Assembly: GCF_021018895.1 (NCBI RefSeq)
Contig: NC_079375.1
Coordinates: 19,942,492 to 20,006,491, forward strand
Source: Seriola aureovittata
Taxonomy: Eukaryota > Chordata > Actinopteri > Carangiformes > Carangidae
Direction: 5' to 3'
DNA length: 64,000 nucleotides
Shown: in pieces, positions 1 through 9,965 of the stretch
Position numbering within the stretch: position 1 is the first letter of the stretch
How the letters are laid out: each line of letters begins with the position of its first letter
Translations under genes and position numbers: made by a program
The notes under the pieces: model-generated
Seen by the model: the letters and a program-made list of their open reading frames with translations, nothing else
What the model was told of the DNA's origin: nothing
Databases searched by the model: none

Positions 1-959
1 GACTGGTGGTCCAGTGAGCTCATTGCGCCTCAGAAGAAGAAGCGACTCCTCGCTGGGTTTTCAATATACATCTGCGGACGCATTTGGCTCTCCTTGCTCC
101 GTTGTTGTTCGCACATAATTACTGTAACAATTACACTTTCTTCATGGAGACTCAATGACACAACGCCTGCTGTGCACCATTTGCTCACACGTCGTTGATA
201 ACGGCGCTAAAGGACGGTGTGAGAGGGTAAACAAATAGCATGCCCTGTGTAGAGCAGCAGTAGCACTCTTTCCAAGACACATGGCTTTGTTCTGGTCCCA
301 CAATGTTGATGGTCGGTGTTTTGCTTTAAAGACTTAAAACAGTGCAGTTACAGGAAAAGCGTGTCCTTGGCTGTAGTGTGTCAATAATAAAAGTTGTTTG
401 ATTGAGTGAGTAGATCACTGGTCCATCTGTAGCTGCTGAGCTAGAGTTATGTGCAGTGTTTACAGTCTGTGCTCTGTGTTCATTAGAGAAACCACAATGG
501 CTTTTCTTCTTTTCAGAGGATGAGAGATAATGAATAGTGATCTGTATCCAACAGGATAGATTACGTCTGTGGTTTTCTACTGTGTACCATGGAGAGGCAA
601 GAGAAGCCAACCAAAGACAGTAAAAAGGCAGCAATCATATATGAACTAAATGGTCTTTTGAGTGCTTCATGTGGTCACATTCACACTGCATTTATAGATC
701 AGACCAAAAGCAAGCGGTAATACTTCCTTTTGTTCTTAGTCCCTGTGCAAATTAGCTTGACTGTGCGTGTAAATGGGAGCAGGAGTTGACAAGCGGTATT
801 TGATGTGCAATGATAAACTACATATGCAATGTTCCCCTTCATAATAACGGCGGGTTTGGCTGACCATGGTCCATCATGGTCAGAGGCTGATCCAAAATTT
901 CATAACTCTTTATAATAGCACATACTTTGACATTGTGGGACTTATTCACCCTCTTGTCC

Positions 960-1556
960 TGAGCTTATATGGTAAAGACTAGAAAGAGGGGGAAACCGCT
1001 AGCCTGTCTGTGTCTGAAGAGAACAAAATCTGCCTCCAAGCAACTCTAACAATCACTACTTAAAATGGTATATCTCATTTTTATCCATACAAAATCCAAA
1101 ATGGAAAAACACGTAAAATGGCAATTTGTTAGTTTTACACTTCAGTTTTTGTACAAATTAAACAAACAAGATCTGACATTAATAAATGACCTTTACAGTC
1201 GATGGTATTTTCTTTCCTTTGGACAGAGCCATGCTAGCTTTTTCCGCATGTTTCCCGTCTGTATGCTAAGCTACGTTAGCTGGCTGATGGCTGTATAAAG
1301 TGGCTGCTTGACGTGTTTAGATTTAGATTTTTGTACAAATTAACAAAGTAAGAAGTGTTAATAAGTTAGCCTATATGTAGAAGTGCTGGGAGCAGTATTT
1401 GTTCCTTTCAGACGGAGGAAGGCTAGCTGCTTCCCCCTGTTTCCAGCCTTTATGTTACGCCAAGCTAACTGGCTCCAGCTCTATATTTAGACGACAGACA
1501 TCAGAGTGGTGTTGATCTTGTCATCTAACTTCTGGCAAGAAAGCAAATATAATGTT
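960..1556. repeat. Teleost interspersed repeat, fold-back arrangement
   Basis: About 965-1110 resembles the middle of a repeat whose longer copy lies at 49785-50130: the same landmarks (GACTRGAAA, GGGGGAAAC, GCTAGCCTG, ACAAAATCTGCC, ATATCTCATTT) occur in the same order. About 1120-1556 carries the landmarks in reverse complement (TTTGTACAAATTAA, CTAGCTTTTTCC, GCTAGCTGCTTCC, TCATCTAACTTCTGGCAAGAAAG), apparently as two partial copies. The family is familiar from teleost genomes, but I cannot name it. Confidence 0.55.
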
Positions 1557-2636
1557 TAACTTTTCCTTTAAGTTATGCACATGATTCATGGTGATTTAAC
1601 GCATAAATTAATGCAGGATTTTCACCATTAAAGTGTCCCTCTGAGGTTGTGTGGTTGGCTAATGCTTGACAGATCATCAACTACCATGGATGACTGTTGG
1701 GTCATGCAGCAACATGTCTGCATATAACTACCAGTTTCGTATTCGCGGTAGAGCAACTACACTTATGATTTCAAGCTGATCAAATTCATGAAATGTACTT
1801 TTTAATGTAACTTCATCTCAGCTAATTTAGTGGCATATTAGTGCATTAAGTATTTGAATTAACAATAATTAAGTGATGATCCATTAAGCATTAACTCATC
1901 ACATTTAAACTCATAGTCACTCTATCATTTCTTAATGGGGAGCAACAGGAATCCTGCATTAACTAAGCATGTGATTTGTAGCCTTAAACAGAAATATTTT
2001 ATGTGCAGATAACAGTATTTTAAGAAAGGAAAAAGTGGGCAGGAATTAACAGCTGCATAAAGTAGTTTAATTTAAAAAGGAAAAAATAAGTGGCTGCCTC
2101 CATCTTTGTTAACAATGGAAATTACATTTACTTCTGCATTTTATTTAATAAGTGCTATTTATGCACCAAAAAACTGCATTAACTGACAGAGCTTTGAATA
2201 CAAAAGCAAGTCCTGATAGTCGTTTATAAAAGCAATCTCCGTTTTACATTTGTGTGCATAAGGACATGAGTGACAGCAGTTAATAACCTCGGTTGTCGAA
2301 CCCAAATATACGTCTGTGAACAAGGTTGTTTTACTGATTAGCACAACTTGAGCCAGAGAGGAGGAACTAATCAGGGAAATCAGCGGCTGTTGTCTTTGCT
2401 TGGCTACACTCTACCCTCGGTGGCACACAGCTGACTGAACACTCCTGGCATACTTGCTGCTGGTGATCCATGGATCCAGCCCATCCCTTGGGTGTCTGAT
2501 CTGGTTCGTCGCCCCGTCCCTCACCTCTCCCGGTGCCCAGAGGCAACACAGAATCACTCAGCCTCAGCTAACAACAGGTTTTGAGCTGATGCTCCTTTAA
2601 ACAGGCTTCACCTCACACAATGCACATACAGGGACA

Positions 2637-2800
2637 GCGGGGTGACCATCCTACATCTGTAGAAGCTGGGTTCAAGCGCCTGATGGTTGCAGGATTTCAC
2701 CCTGCAGAAGTATTCTTGAGCAAGATACCGAATCCCCAGCGGCTCTAGAGGTGCCAGCCTGCATCCTGACCTTTGACCTCCATGTGGAGCAAGAGAAGGA
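2637..2800 (+). repeat. tRNA-derived SINE fragment, diverged
   Basis: The stretch contains GGGTTCAA next to a TTGCAGG run, followed by a segment reading roughly CTTGAGCAAGATACCGAATCCCCA. This resembles the 'ttgggcaagatactgaaccccaa' body of tRNA-headed fish SINEs as I recall it. The copy is old and incomplete. No target-site duplication was established. Confidence 0.45.
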
Positions 2801-4984
2801 AAATTTCTCTAAAAATATTTTAAAGAAACATAGTGTTTTTACAAAAACTAAATGAGCCAGCGGGAGGGAATGACTGTGTATCTTCAAGCTTAACATCTGA
2901 GTCCAGACCCATGTTGCCTTTAAGAACACTAAAGTTTGACTACGACTCTCTCCACCAAAGTGTGATATCGTCAACTCACTAAATCTCAGAAACCGGTTAA
3001 GATTGAAAAAGATCCCATTTGTTCCACAGTTCTCTCGCTTTCCTGTTAAATTTACAATGCCTCTGAGATTGCCTCGCTCCTATAACTCAAATCCAGAAAT
3101 CTCCCCCCTCTCTCATAAAACTACAGCAGCGGTGGAGTCATTCTGCCCCTGGGGTAAGAAAACAATGCTGCAGTGGGAACTTTAGAGCATCACCACCCGT
3201 GGCATTTACTGTTTTTTTTTTTTTTTTTTTGATCGCCCGCTGGAGCCAAAATGCCACACAACTCTGCATTCTCAGTGCGCTTTGGGAGCTCACACATGCT
3301 AATGTTTTATTCACTTTGTGAGAGCGGGTGCATCATGAAAGGGAGGCCTCGCCTTGTACTACACTGACACTCGCTGCCAACAAGCAAACATATGAAATAT
3401 TAACACCCAAACATCCTCATCATCATCAGTGATCCGAGCGTGATCAAATGTGTGGCTATAAATATGTGTAAAAAGAACCTGGGGTTTTGTCTTAAAAAAA
3501 AACTCTGAGCTCATTCAAAGCAAGGGTTCATTTGTATTTGAGTGCATGTTTCTCTCCGTAGAACAGTCGAATGTGATGCTCAGTTTGACGACTGATGAGC
3601 AGTTTTTGAACAAGTCAAACTGACCTAATTCAATCTCTCTTCAGGCCTGCTTGCATCTGCTTTTACAGGTCAACGAATCATTATTCTTGTTTATATTCTA
3701 ATGTATAGACAGCAGGAAAAAATGTAAATGAAGCTCTCTGTTAATGAAAATCATCTCAAAAGTCGATGCTTTGTGTTTTTCTTGCATTCACACATAAACA
3801 TCATGCAGACTGTTTTTTAAAATGCTCTCTGAGAGTGGTCATCCATCTACTTTATGAGCTTTTAAAATAAGAGTACAGTAAATGCTTGACTGTAAATGGG
3901 ATTAATACAGCATAAAAATGTCACAATTGCTGAAGCTTTTACTGCAGTGTGTTGGTGCGAACTGGAGATAAGTCATCACTGTAGCTTTTGTAAATAAGCA
4001 CACACTTCAAGTTGCAGTCCAGCTTGCATCATCCATGCGCAAACACTTGCCAGTCTGAAAAAACAAATTTCAGATTCAAGCCATGTGGTGAAATCCACTG
4101 AGCAAGCAGCGAAAAAACGACATGTAACTGGCTGAAAAAAAAAAAGGCCTCCCTTTTCCACCCTCATTTAAACCCATCCGATCATCTGCCCTTCATGTTT
4201 ATCCTCAGAGGACAAACATTAGTTAACCCCTGAGCTTTGAGTAACAGTTAGTGGCGAGGTTGGGGAAACGGGACTGATCATCTCGCCGTGAGAGCCCACT
4301 GGGACTTGGAGTGCTGCTGCCGCTGCATTGATTTACTTGCTGACACCAAAATTGATGAGGGATCAGGCTGGCCACGGTCCAGGAGAGGCAGATTGGACAA
4401 GGGAGGGAAAAGAAGGAGGCAAGGCAGAGAAATGTAGCTACAGCTCAGAGAGGAATCGCTGGGTGGGGAGCAGCGCTGGGCGAGGGTGGGCTTCTCCCTG
4501 GAGCAACACTCCCTCGATCATGGAGAGAGCTTTGGGGACTGGTGCATACTTGTTAAGCCATTGACCTTTAATTCACACTTGTCATCTAATATATTTCACA
4601 TGTGTGTCCCTGTTGCGCTCCAGGGGCCGGGATTGATCTGCTCTGGTCTGTGTTTAAGCGTCCACAGCACTGATTGGTGCCTGAACTCAGCAGCCCGTTT
4701 AAATGCTTTGACATGCATCATATGAGGTGTCAGAGTATTTGTACTTTACAGTGACAGTCAAGGAGGGAGCCACCACCACCCCAACCCCCAACCCCCCCCA
4801 CCCCACACCCTCGCTCTCCAGATTGTCTTTGGTGTGAATCTAACATGGGGTAGGGTGGAGGAGGAGGAGGAGGGTGGGGGGGCAGGTAGGCATCCTCACT
4901 CAGCTTGTGGGTGTGACAACAACAGGGACAATAGCAACAGGGACAGTCCTTCAGCCGCAATGGAAACACTGGGATGTCATCACA

Positions 4985-4988
<4 letters not shown>

Positions 4989-5074
<86 letters not shown>
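4989..5074. repeat. (CA)n microsatellite, about 43 units
   Basis: Uninterrupted CA dinucleotide tract. The apparent TH- or CV-repeat open frames across it in several frames are artefacts of the repeat. Confidence 0.97.
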
Positions 5075-5077
<3 letters not shown>

Positions 5078-5486
5078 GGAACGGGCCGTGCTGATACATG
5101 TGTACATTACATTACGATTACAATCAGAGAGCAAATTGATACTCAGTTGCCTATTTAACAGAGCGGATTATTATTAACGGCTTTAATCAGGCAAAACATG
5201 AATGGAGTGTGGCTCACAGATCTCATTCCACCTATGGAAACAGCATGACTGATGTGGAAGCCTATTTAAACTGACGTGATGCACTGACCCCATCATGATT
5301 AAATTCTCAGTAAAAAAAAAAAAATCAACACTGTGTCCTCTGTCCCTAAATGTGGTTTTCCTTCTGCTAATGGTATTTTTCTTGGGGACAATAGGCGATT
5401 TTATCATCTAATTCTAATACATCCACAACAGTCCATTGTTCATCTGCGGGAGACAAAAGTAGTCATAAAAACACAAAACGACATAC

Positions 5487-5544
5487 CTTCCACAGCCAGC
5501 ACCACGGGGACGACGAGGCTGCACACCCACAGCAAGTAATCCAT
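5487..5544 (-). CDS. First coding exon (signal peptide) of a probable EphB-type receptor tyrosine kinase
   Basis: On the minus strand an ATG at 5544 opens a 19-residue hydrophobic leader, MDYLLWVCSLVVPVVLAVE, followed by G|GTATGT, a good donor in phase 1. A short leader ending in ...A-V/M-E with a donor after GAA-G matches the first exon of EphB receptors as I recall it; human EPHB1 has a DYLL-containing leader and splices after ATG GAA G into ETLMD. EphB receptors are plasma-membrane tyrosine kinases that bind ephrin-B ligands in axon guidance and tissue boundary formation. Only this exon is seen, and EphB first introns are usually long, so the rest should lie left of position 1. ephb1 fits slightly better than ephb3 because of DYLL, but the exon alone cannot decide, and another secreted or membrane protein is possible. 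Confidence 0.5.
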
Positions 5545-6120
5545 TGTCATAAAACAGGCTTTTGCAACATGAATAAAGGTGTGTAGACTGGACCCTTCGG
5601 ACGGATGGAGACTCAAACACAGAGCCCCGCAGCTGAGCTTTTTGTTCCCCTCCCAATTCGCATGTCTTCAGTTGTGAGAGGGGCTCTCACCGCCCCATTC
5701 TACCGAAATCCTCAAAAGAAAAAAAAAAAAAAAAGAAAAAAGAAAAGCCGAGCGCTTCTTTATTTTGCATTCAATCAGGTCCTGGTATTCCTGCTACAGG
5801 AGCTCTACACTGCGACCTGCCTCAGTCCCATTCTCTTTATCTGACTTTACCGACACCGAACCTCTGTCCAGGGGCGCATCTCTGGGCTGCTGCCCCTCCG
5901 CGAGCTCAGGATGAAAACCCGGGCGTGAAGTGGCCTCTGTCCGCAGGGGAGGTGTGTAGTCCACTTTGAACAACTCCGTGTAGCTGTTGCTCCTCTGTGA
6001 GAGATGTGCGTCGGAATGGCAAGACCGGGACAGAGACACGGAGGGGGCTGGGAGCTCAGGCGGCGTCAAAGCGGACACAATCAACTTCAAGCTTCCGGTC
6101 AAGATTTTCAAGTTCATAGC
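5545..6120 (-). promoter_or_regulatory. Likely 5' UTR and promoter of the signal-peptide exon
   Basis: DNA directly upstream (minus strand) of the 5544 ATG. It becomes richer in G, C and CpG from about 5830 to 6080 than the AT-rich flanks, as expected for a vertebrate promoter or 5' UTR. It also carries a purine tract near 5717-5750. I see no clear TATA box, and the transcription start cannot be placed. Confidence 0.4.
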
Positions 6121-6130
6121 ACGCTGCTGC

Positions 6131-6233
6131 TTTTTCTTCTTCTTCTCTTCTCTCTTCTTCTTCTTCTTCTCTCTTCTTCTTCTCTTCTTCTTCTTCTTCT
6201 TCTTCTTCTTCTCTCTTTTTCTTCTTCTTCTAC
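6131..6233. repeat. (TTC)n / (GAA)n polypyrimidine tract
   Basis: About 100 nt of TTC triplets with occasional TCTC interruptions on the plus strand, which is GAA on the minus strand. It lies about 0.6 kb upstream of the EphB-like ATG. The poly-F/L/S frames through it are repeat artefacts. Confidence 0.95.
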
Positions 6234-6795
6234 GTCTTATTGTATGTAGGCTAGTATTATACTATGTTGTAGTTTTTGTGCATATTGTCTATACGAACCA
6301 TCTGTTCATTTTTTCTTTTTACTTAGAAAGTAGATAACCTGTAAACACAACTGTTTTGCTTCTACAGTATAATGACCATTCTTATTAATGCTTGATGTGA
6401 ATTAATTATTCATAAAAATGTTTGTAATTATTATTTTAATTGATTGCTTTTTGTGACATCCTGGGAACTAATACACCAACAAACAATATTAAATACAATA
6501 CAGCCAATTTACCCAACCACAAGGCATTTTTTTTCTCTCGATAAAATTAAACTACTAGAATAGCCTATAATTCAAGGTTTGCTATCATATAAGAAACGTT
6601 GCTTCCGTTAAAACGTTTATTAAAGGGCCAGGTGAGTCACACCTACAAGAAAACAGCATCTATTTCGCTTTCTGACTGATGATGACCTCATCCCTATCAG
6701 TGATGTCACAGCTGCTGTTTTTCATCACTAGTAAAAGTCTGACATCACTGACTAACTAGGGTGATGAGCTCTATTAGTAATCAAGTGTTATTTAT

Positions 6796-6798
<3 letters not shown>

Positions 6799-6846
<48 letters not shown>
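6799..6846. repeat. (CA)24 microsatellite
   Basis: Perfect CA dinucleotide run followed by AAAAAG. Confidence 0.97.
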
Positions 6847-6851
<5 letters not shown>

Positions 6852-6929
6852 AAACTTTATGCTTTTATTTTGAAGTCAAAACAGGCAGACTACCGGCTTT
6901 CTCCTGGATGTTTATGTTTGGTTTGACGC

Positions 6930-7160
6930 AGCTGGCGGGGGGGCGCGGTGGATGAGAGGGAGTAGGTGGGAGGAGGACGAGGAGAGAGGAGGAGGAAGCG
7001 GCTGGTTGGTTGGCCAGCAGACTGAAGCAGTGTTTGTTCGTCCTGGCAGCAGGTAACACCGACCTGGACTGGAGCTCACCGCCGCTGAGTACCGATCAAT
7101 TCTGGCATTAAATGGACTGTGGTCGCACTGGCGGAGAACATCAATACGAGCTTTGATAAA
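6930..7160 (+). promoter_or_regulatory. GC-rich island with a possible non-coding first exon
   Basis: A locally GC-rich, purine-biased stretch in AT-rich surroundings, containing GGCGGGGGGGCGCGG. A plausible donor (AGCAG|GTAACA, GT at 7053-7054) follows. It could be a first exon of a plus-strand non-coding transcript or an alternative promoter. No coding start or downstream acceptor could be matched, so this is a weak suggestion. Confidence 0.2.
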
Positions 7161-9447
7161 AATTCATAGACAGCGCCTCCCGCGGGTTACTGACTGGCCT
7201 TTGAGGCTGATCCTGCATAATAATCATTTGTAATTTAAGTTACACATGATGGTTTTACAAAAAGCAAATCCACAGAGTTTACTTTGTCTAATTAACTGAA
7301 TCATGCTGATGGAGGCCATGCAAAAAAAATGTAAGAGCCATTTGATCAATTTCACAATAAAAGTCTTATAGCAGACTTACAGTAATACCACTGAAAACTC
7401 AATACTCATAGCACAGACACACCGAGCCCCACAGGGATGCTGCTGGAACATACAGTAGGTTTCCCGTGGGGAAGGTTTATGAAAGACGATACAGTTTACT
7501 ACCCATCAGAGTGATGTCTTCAGTGCAAAGCAGTGTCTGGACAGACTGCCTGCCCTCATTAGTTCATGCCATACTTTGACCTTTTGCAGTCTCTCTGTCC
7601 CACAGTCTCTCCTTTTAGGTCCCTCTCCATCAGACCCACTCTGCCTTTTGTCCCTCCAGCTGAGATTGTGTGTGTGCTGGCTGGTAGTAGCTCACAGCTC
7701 AGGGACAAGGCTCCCCTTCACACTGCTAATTCATCCGTCTGTGTGTCCCCACTCCCACTGCTTAAGCACCCCCCCCCCCCATGCCCACCCCAACCCCACC
7801 CCCATCCCGCACAGGAACACACACATACAAAGTTTCCCCCCAAAAGGCTCTCTGTGCTGCAAACTTAAGACCCCCCTCCCACGCCCGAAATCTTCACCCA
7901 CACACACCCCTACTTCCAAGCAACTCCCCCATCACCTCCACCCCCAGAAGTTTCTTTTGTCCCCCAGGCTTTGTGCACTAATTAACTACAGTTCAGTTCC
8001 CAGCAGGCTTGGGTCAGCCTCCACTACTGAAACCAGTGATGGACAGCTCTCTTTAACCAGCTACATTCAAACTAAGACAAAAAGAACCAAAAAACAAGGA
8101 CAGACAGTGTCCTTCACGGCAGCATCGGTACAGTCATCATCAACAGGGCACGTTACTGAGCAGAAATCATCTCCTTCTGCTGCTGCTAGTGTGTGGCTCT
8201 TATTTGTTAAACATCCCTCAAAGCTTGCTTGTTTGTGTGTTTTTAAGAAGCTCCTCTGAGACTAAGAGAGTGTTTAAGGAAAAAATTACAAATCTGCTCG
8301 TGAATTCAGCTTTGCAGCAGTCATGAATTCCCCCAGTATCTTAAAGTACACAGTGCAGGGAAGAATTTCAACCTATTAATGGATTTAAAAAATCCAATAT
8401 AACTGCCATGTTCATTCTTCTTCTTATTCTGAAATATCCTGACAAGCCTACTTTTGACTGATGGGGATTGCAGAGAGTGTCAAGCCTGTTATGTTTGCTT
8501 TCCTTCTGTGGAGGAAAAAAAGAAAAGGAAAAAGAGTTTGATTGTATCTGTTTGACTGAGAAGAGACCACATGCAGTCATGCGTTTCTAGTTCATCTGCA
8601 GCTCAAGTGTTGTTCCAGTGCAACCTTTCACCCCGTCCGACATGATGAACTGGCAGTCAGATCCCAAGCTTTACAGTTGCTGACTGGACCGGGATTGTGT
8701 GTGCTTCAGTTGTTGCTGCGACAGGTGGAATAAGGGATTGCTGCTCTGGAGAGTCTTCCCATCCTGCTGCAGATGAGAAATCAGTTCTCAGGCTCAGGGG
8801 GAAAAATACATATTTTACAGAGCATGGAGAGGAGACATGAAGAGTCAAGGATGAGGTGGAGGGAATGAAAATTAGCTCTGTGGGACAGCGGTGTTAAGCT
8901 GACAAGAAGGGATGACAGAAGCCAGACTGTCTGCTGCAAGCTACTTGTGAATTATGGAGTCGGTCCAGTCCAGCGCACTGTATGATAAACATGTATGTGC
9001 ACACAGAACTTGTGCACATGCATACATGCATATGTAGTACTTGTAGATTTATGTTAGACCCATGCAGCCATTTTTCTATTAGCTTCACATGAATGCAGCC
9101 AGTTCCTCACTGATGTTTATGCTCTGTGTATGTTGTATATATCTTCTTTTTTTTTTTACACTTAAAACATCTCTCAGTAGGATAAAAATGTCAAGAATAA
9201 AAAACTAAAAAACCATAATTATTCTTCCTAGATGCATAATTTACAATAATATCCTACAGCAGGGAACAAATGGCTTATGTAAGATATTCAGAGGAATCGT
9301 TCCAAAAAACTCTCTTTCAATCCATGAAAGAATAATCAAGGAAAACTTGTTATTTAGATTTAAAAAGAGACTTATTTCACTTACAATCTACAGTATAAAA
9401 ACTGGACCTCAACTGAATTGATAAAATAATCTCATCAGTATTTAGTA

Positions 9448-9637
9448 TCTGTTGTGGAACTTTTGATCATATGACATGATCTTCATCAGAAGCTAGAGAT
9501 CATGGGACTGTAGAGATATTTCCATTTTTCTTGTCTTCTATTCAGTGGAAATATGAATATCTAGAATACCATGACAACTGGACAAACCCCATCTCCTGAT
9601 GAAGATCATGTGATATGATCAGAAGCTCCACAGCAGA
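9448..9637. mobile_element. Short inverted-repeat (MITE-like) element with arms of about 42 bp
   Basis: The left arm (9448-9489, containing GTGGAACTTTTGATCAT) and the right arm (9596-9637, containing ATGATCAGAAGCTCCAC) are reverse complements over about 42 nt with only a few mismatches. They flank a spacer of about 106 nt that has no open frame. This is the structure of a small non-autonomous DNA element or fold-back repeat. I did not identify a superfamily or a confident target-site duplication. Confidence 0.6.
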
Positions 9638-9765
9638 CAAATGGAGCTCGTAATGAGAATGTTTTGACCACTGGCCGAGAGTGAACTCTGACCTTCAGCT
9701 GAACATTAAAGTTTAGTTATGCTTGCAGCAAGCCAATTAAACATGACCTATAATTTAAAGGAATA

Positions 9766-9965
9766 GTGTGACATTTTGGGAAATACACTTACTCTCTTCC
9801 TGCTGAGAGTTAGATGAGAAGATCAATACTACTCACGTCTGTAGAGTAATGTTTTTCTTTTCCTTTCTATTAAAGAAAATAGCTTCATATTTACTCCACA
9901 GACAGAACAGTGGTATTAATCTTCTCATCTATCTCTCAGCAAGAGTGAATAAGAGTGTTTTCCAA
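9766..9965. repeat. Two half-copies of a teleost repeat in inverted orientation
   Basis: About 9766-9848 reads CATTTTGGGAAATACACTTA, then GAGAGTTAGATGAGAAGATCAATAC. About 9875-9965 has the same landmarks in reverse complement (TTAATCTTCTCATCTATCTCTCAGCAAGAG). The forward half corresponds to the start of the copy at 49785-50130. The two halves form an imperfect palindrome around 9850-9870. Confidence 0.6.

Larger units (their letters stand above)
1..5486 (-). other. Presumed first intron of the EphB-like gene; no exon seen
   Basis: This stretch lies downstream, on the minus strand, of the signal-peptide exon ending at 5487, so it is probably intron 1 of that gene. I searched it by eye for the next expected EphB exon (the ETLMD start of the ligand-binding domain) and did not find it. 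It holds interspersed repeats near 960-1556 and 2637-2800, poly-T and poly-A runs, and a long CA tract. None of the short open frames looks like a protein. Confidence 0.4.

Noticed and set aside
4730..5158. Open frames with long H-T, C-V or similar dipeptide runs
   Set aside because: Translations of the CA/GT microsatellite. The same applies at 6761-6955, 15575-16022, 17425-17649, 21237-21615 and 50196-50529.
7576..8259. 227-residue open frame on the plus strand
   Set aside because: Composition is C/T-rich low complexity with P/H/S/T bias. It has no domain, and two other frames of the same stretch are also open, as expected for stop-poor pyrimidine-rich DNA.
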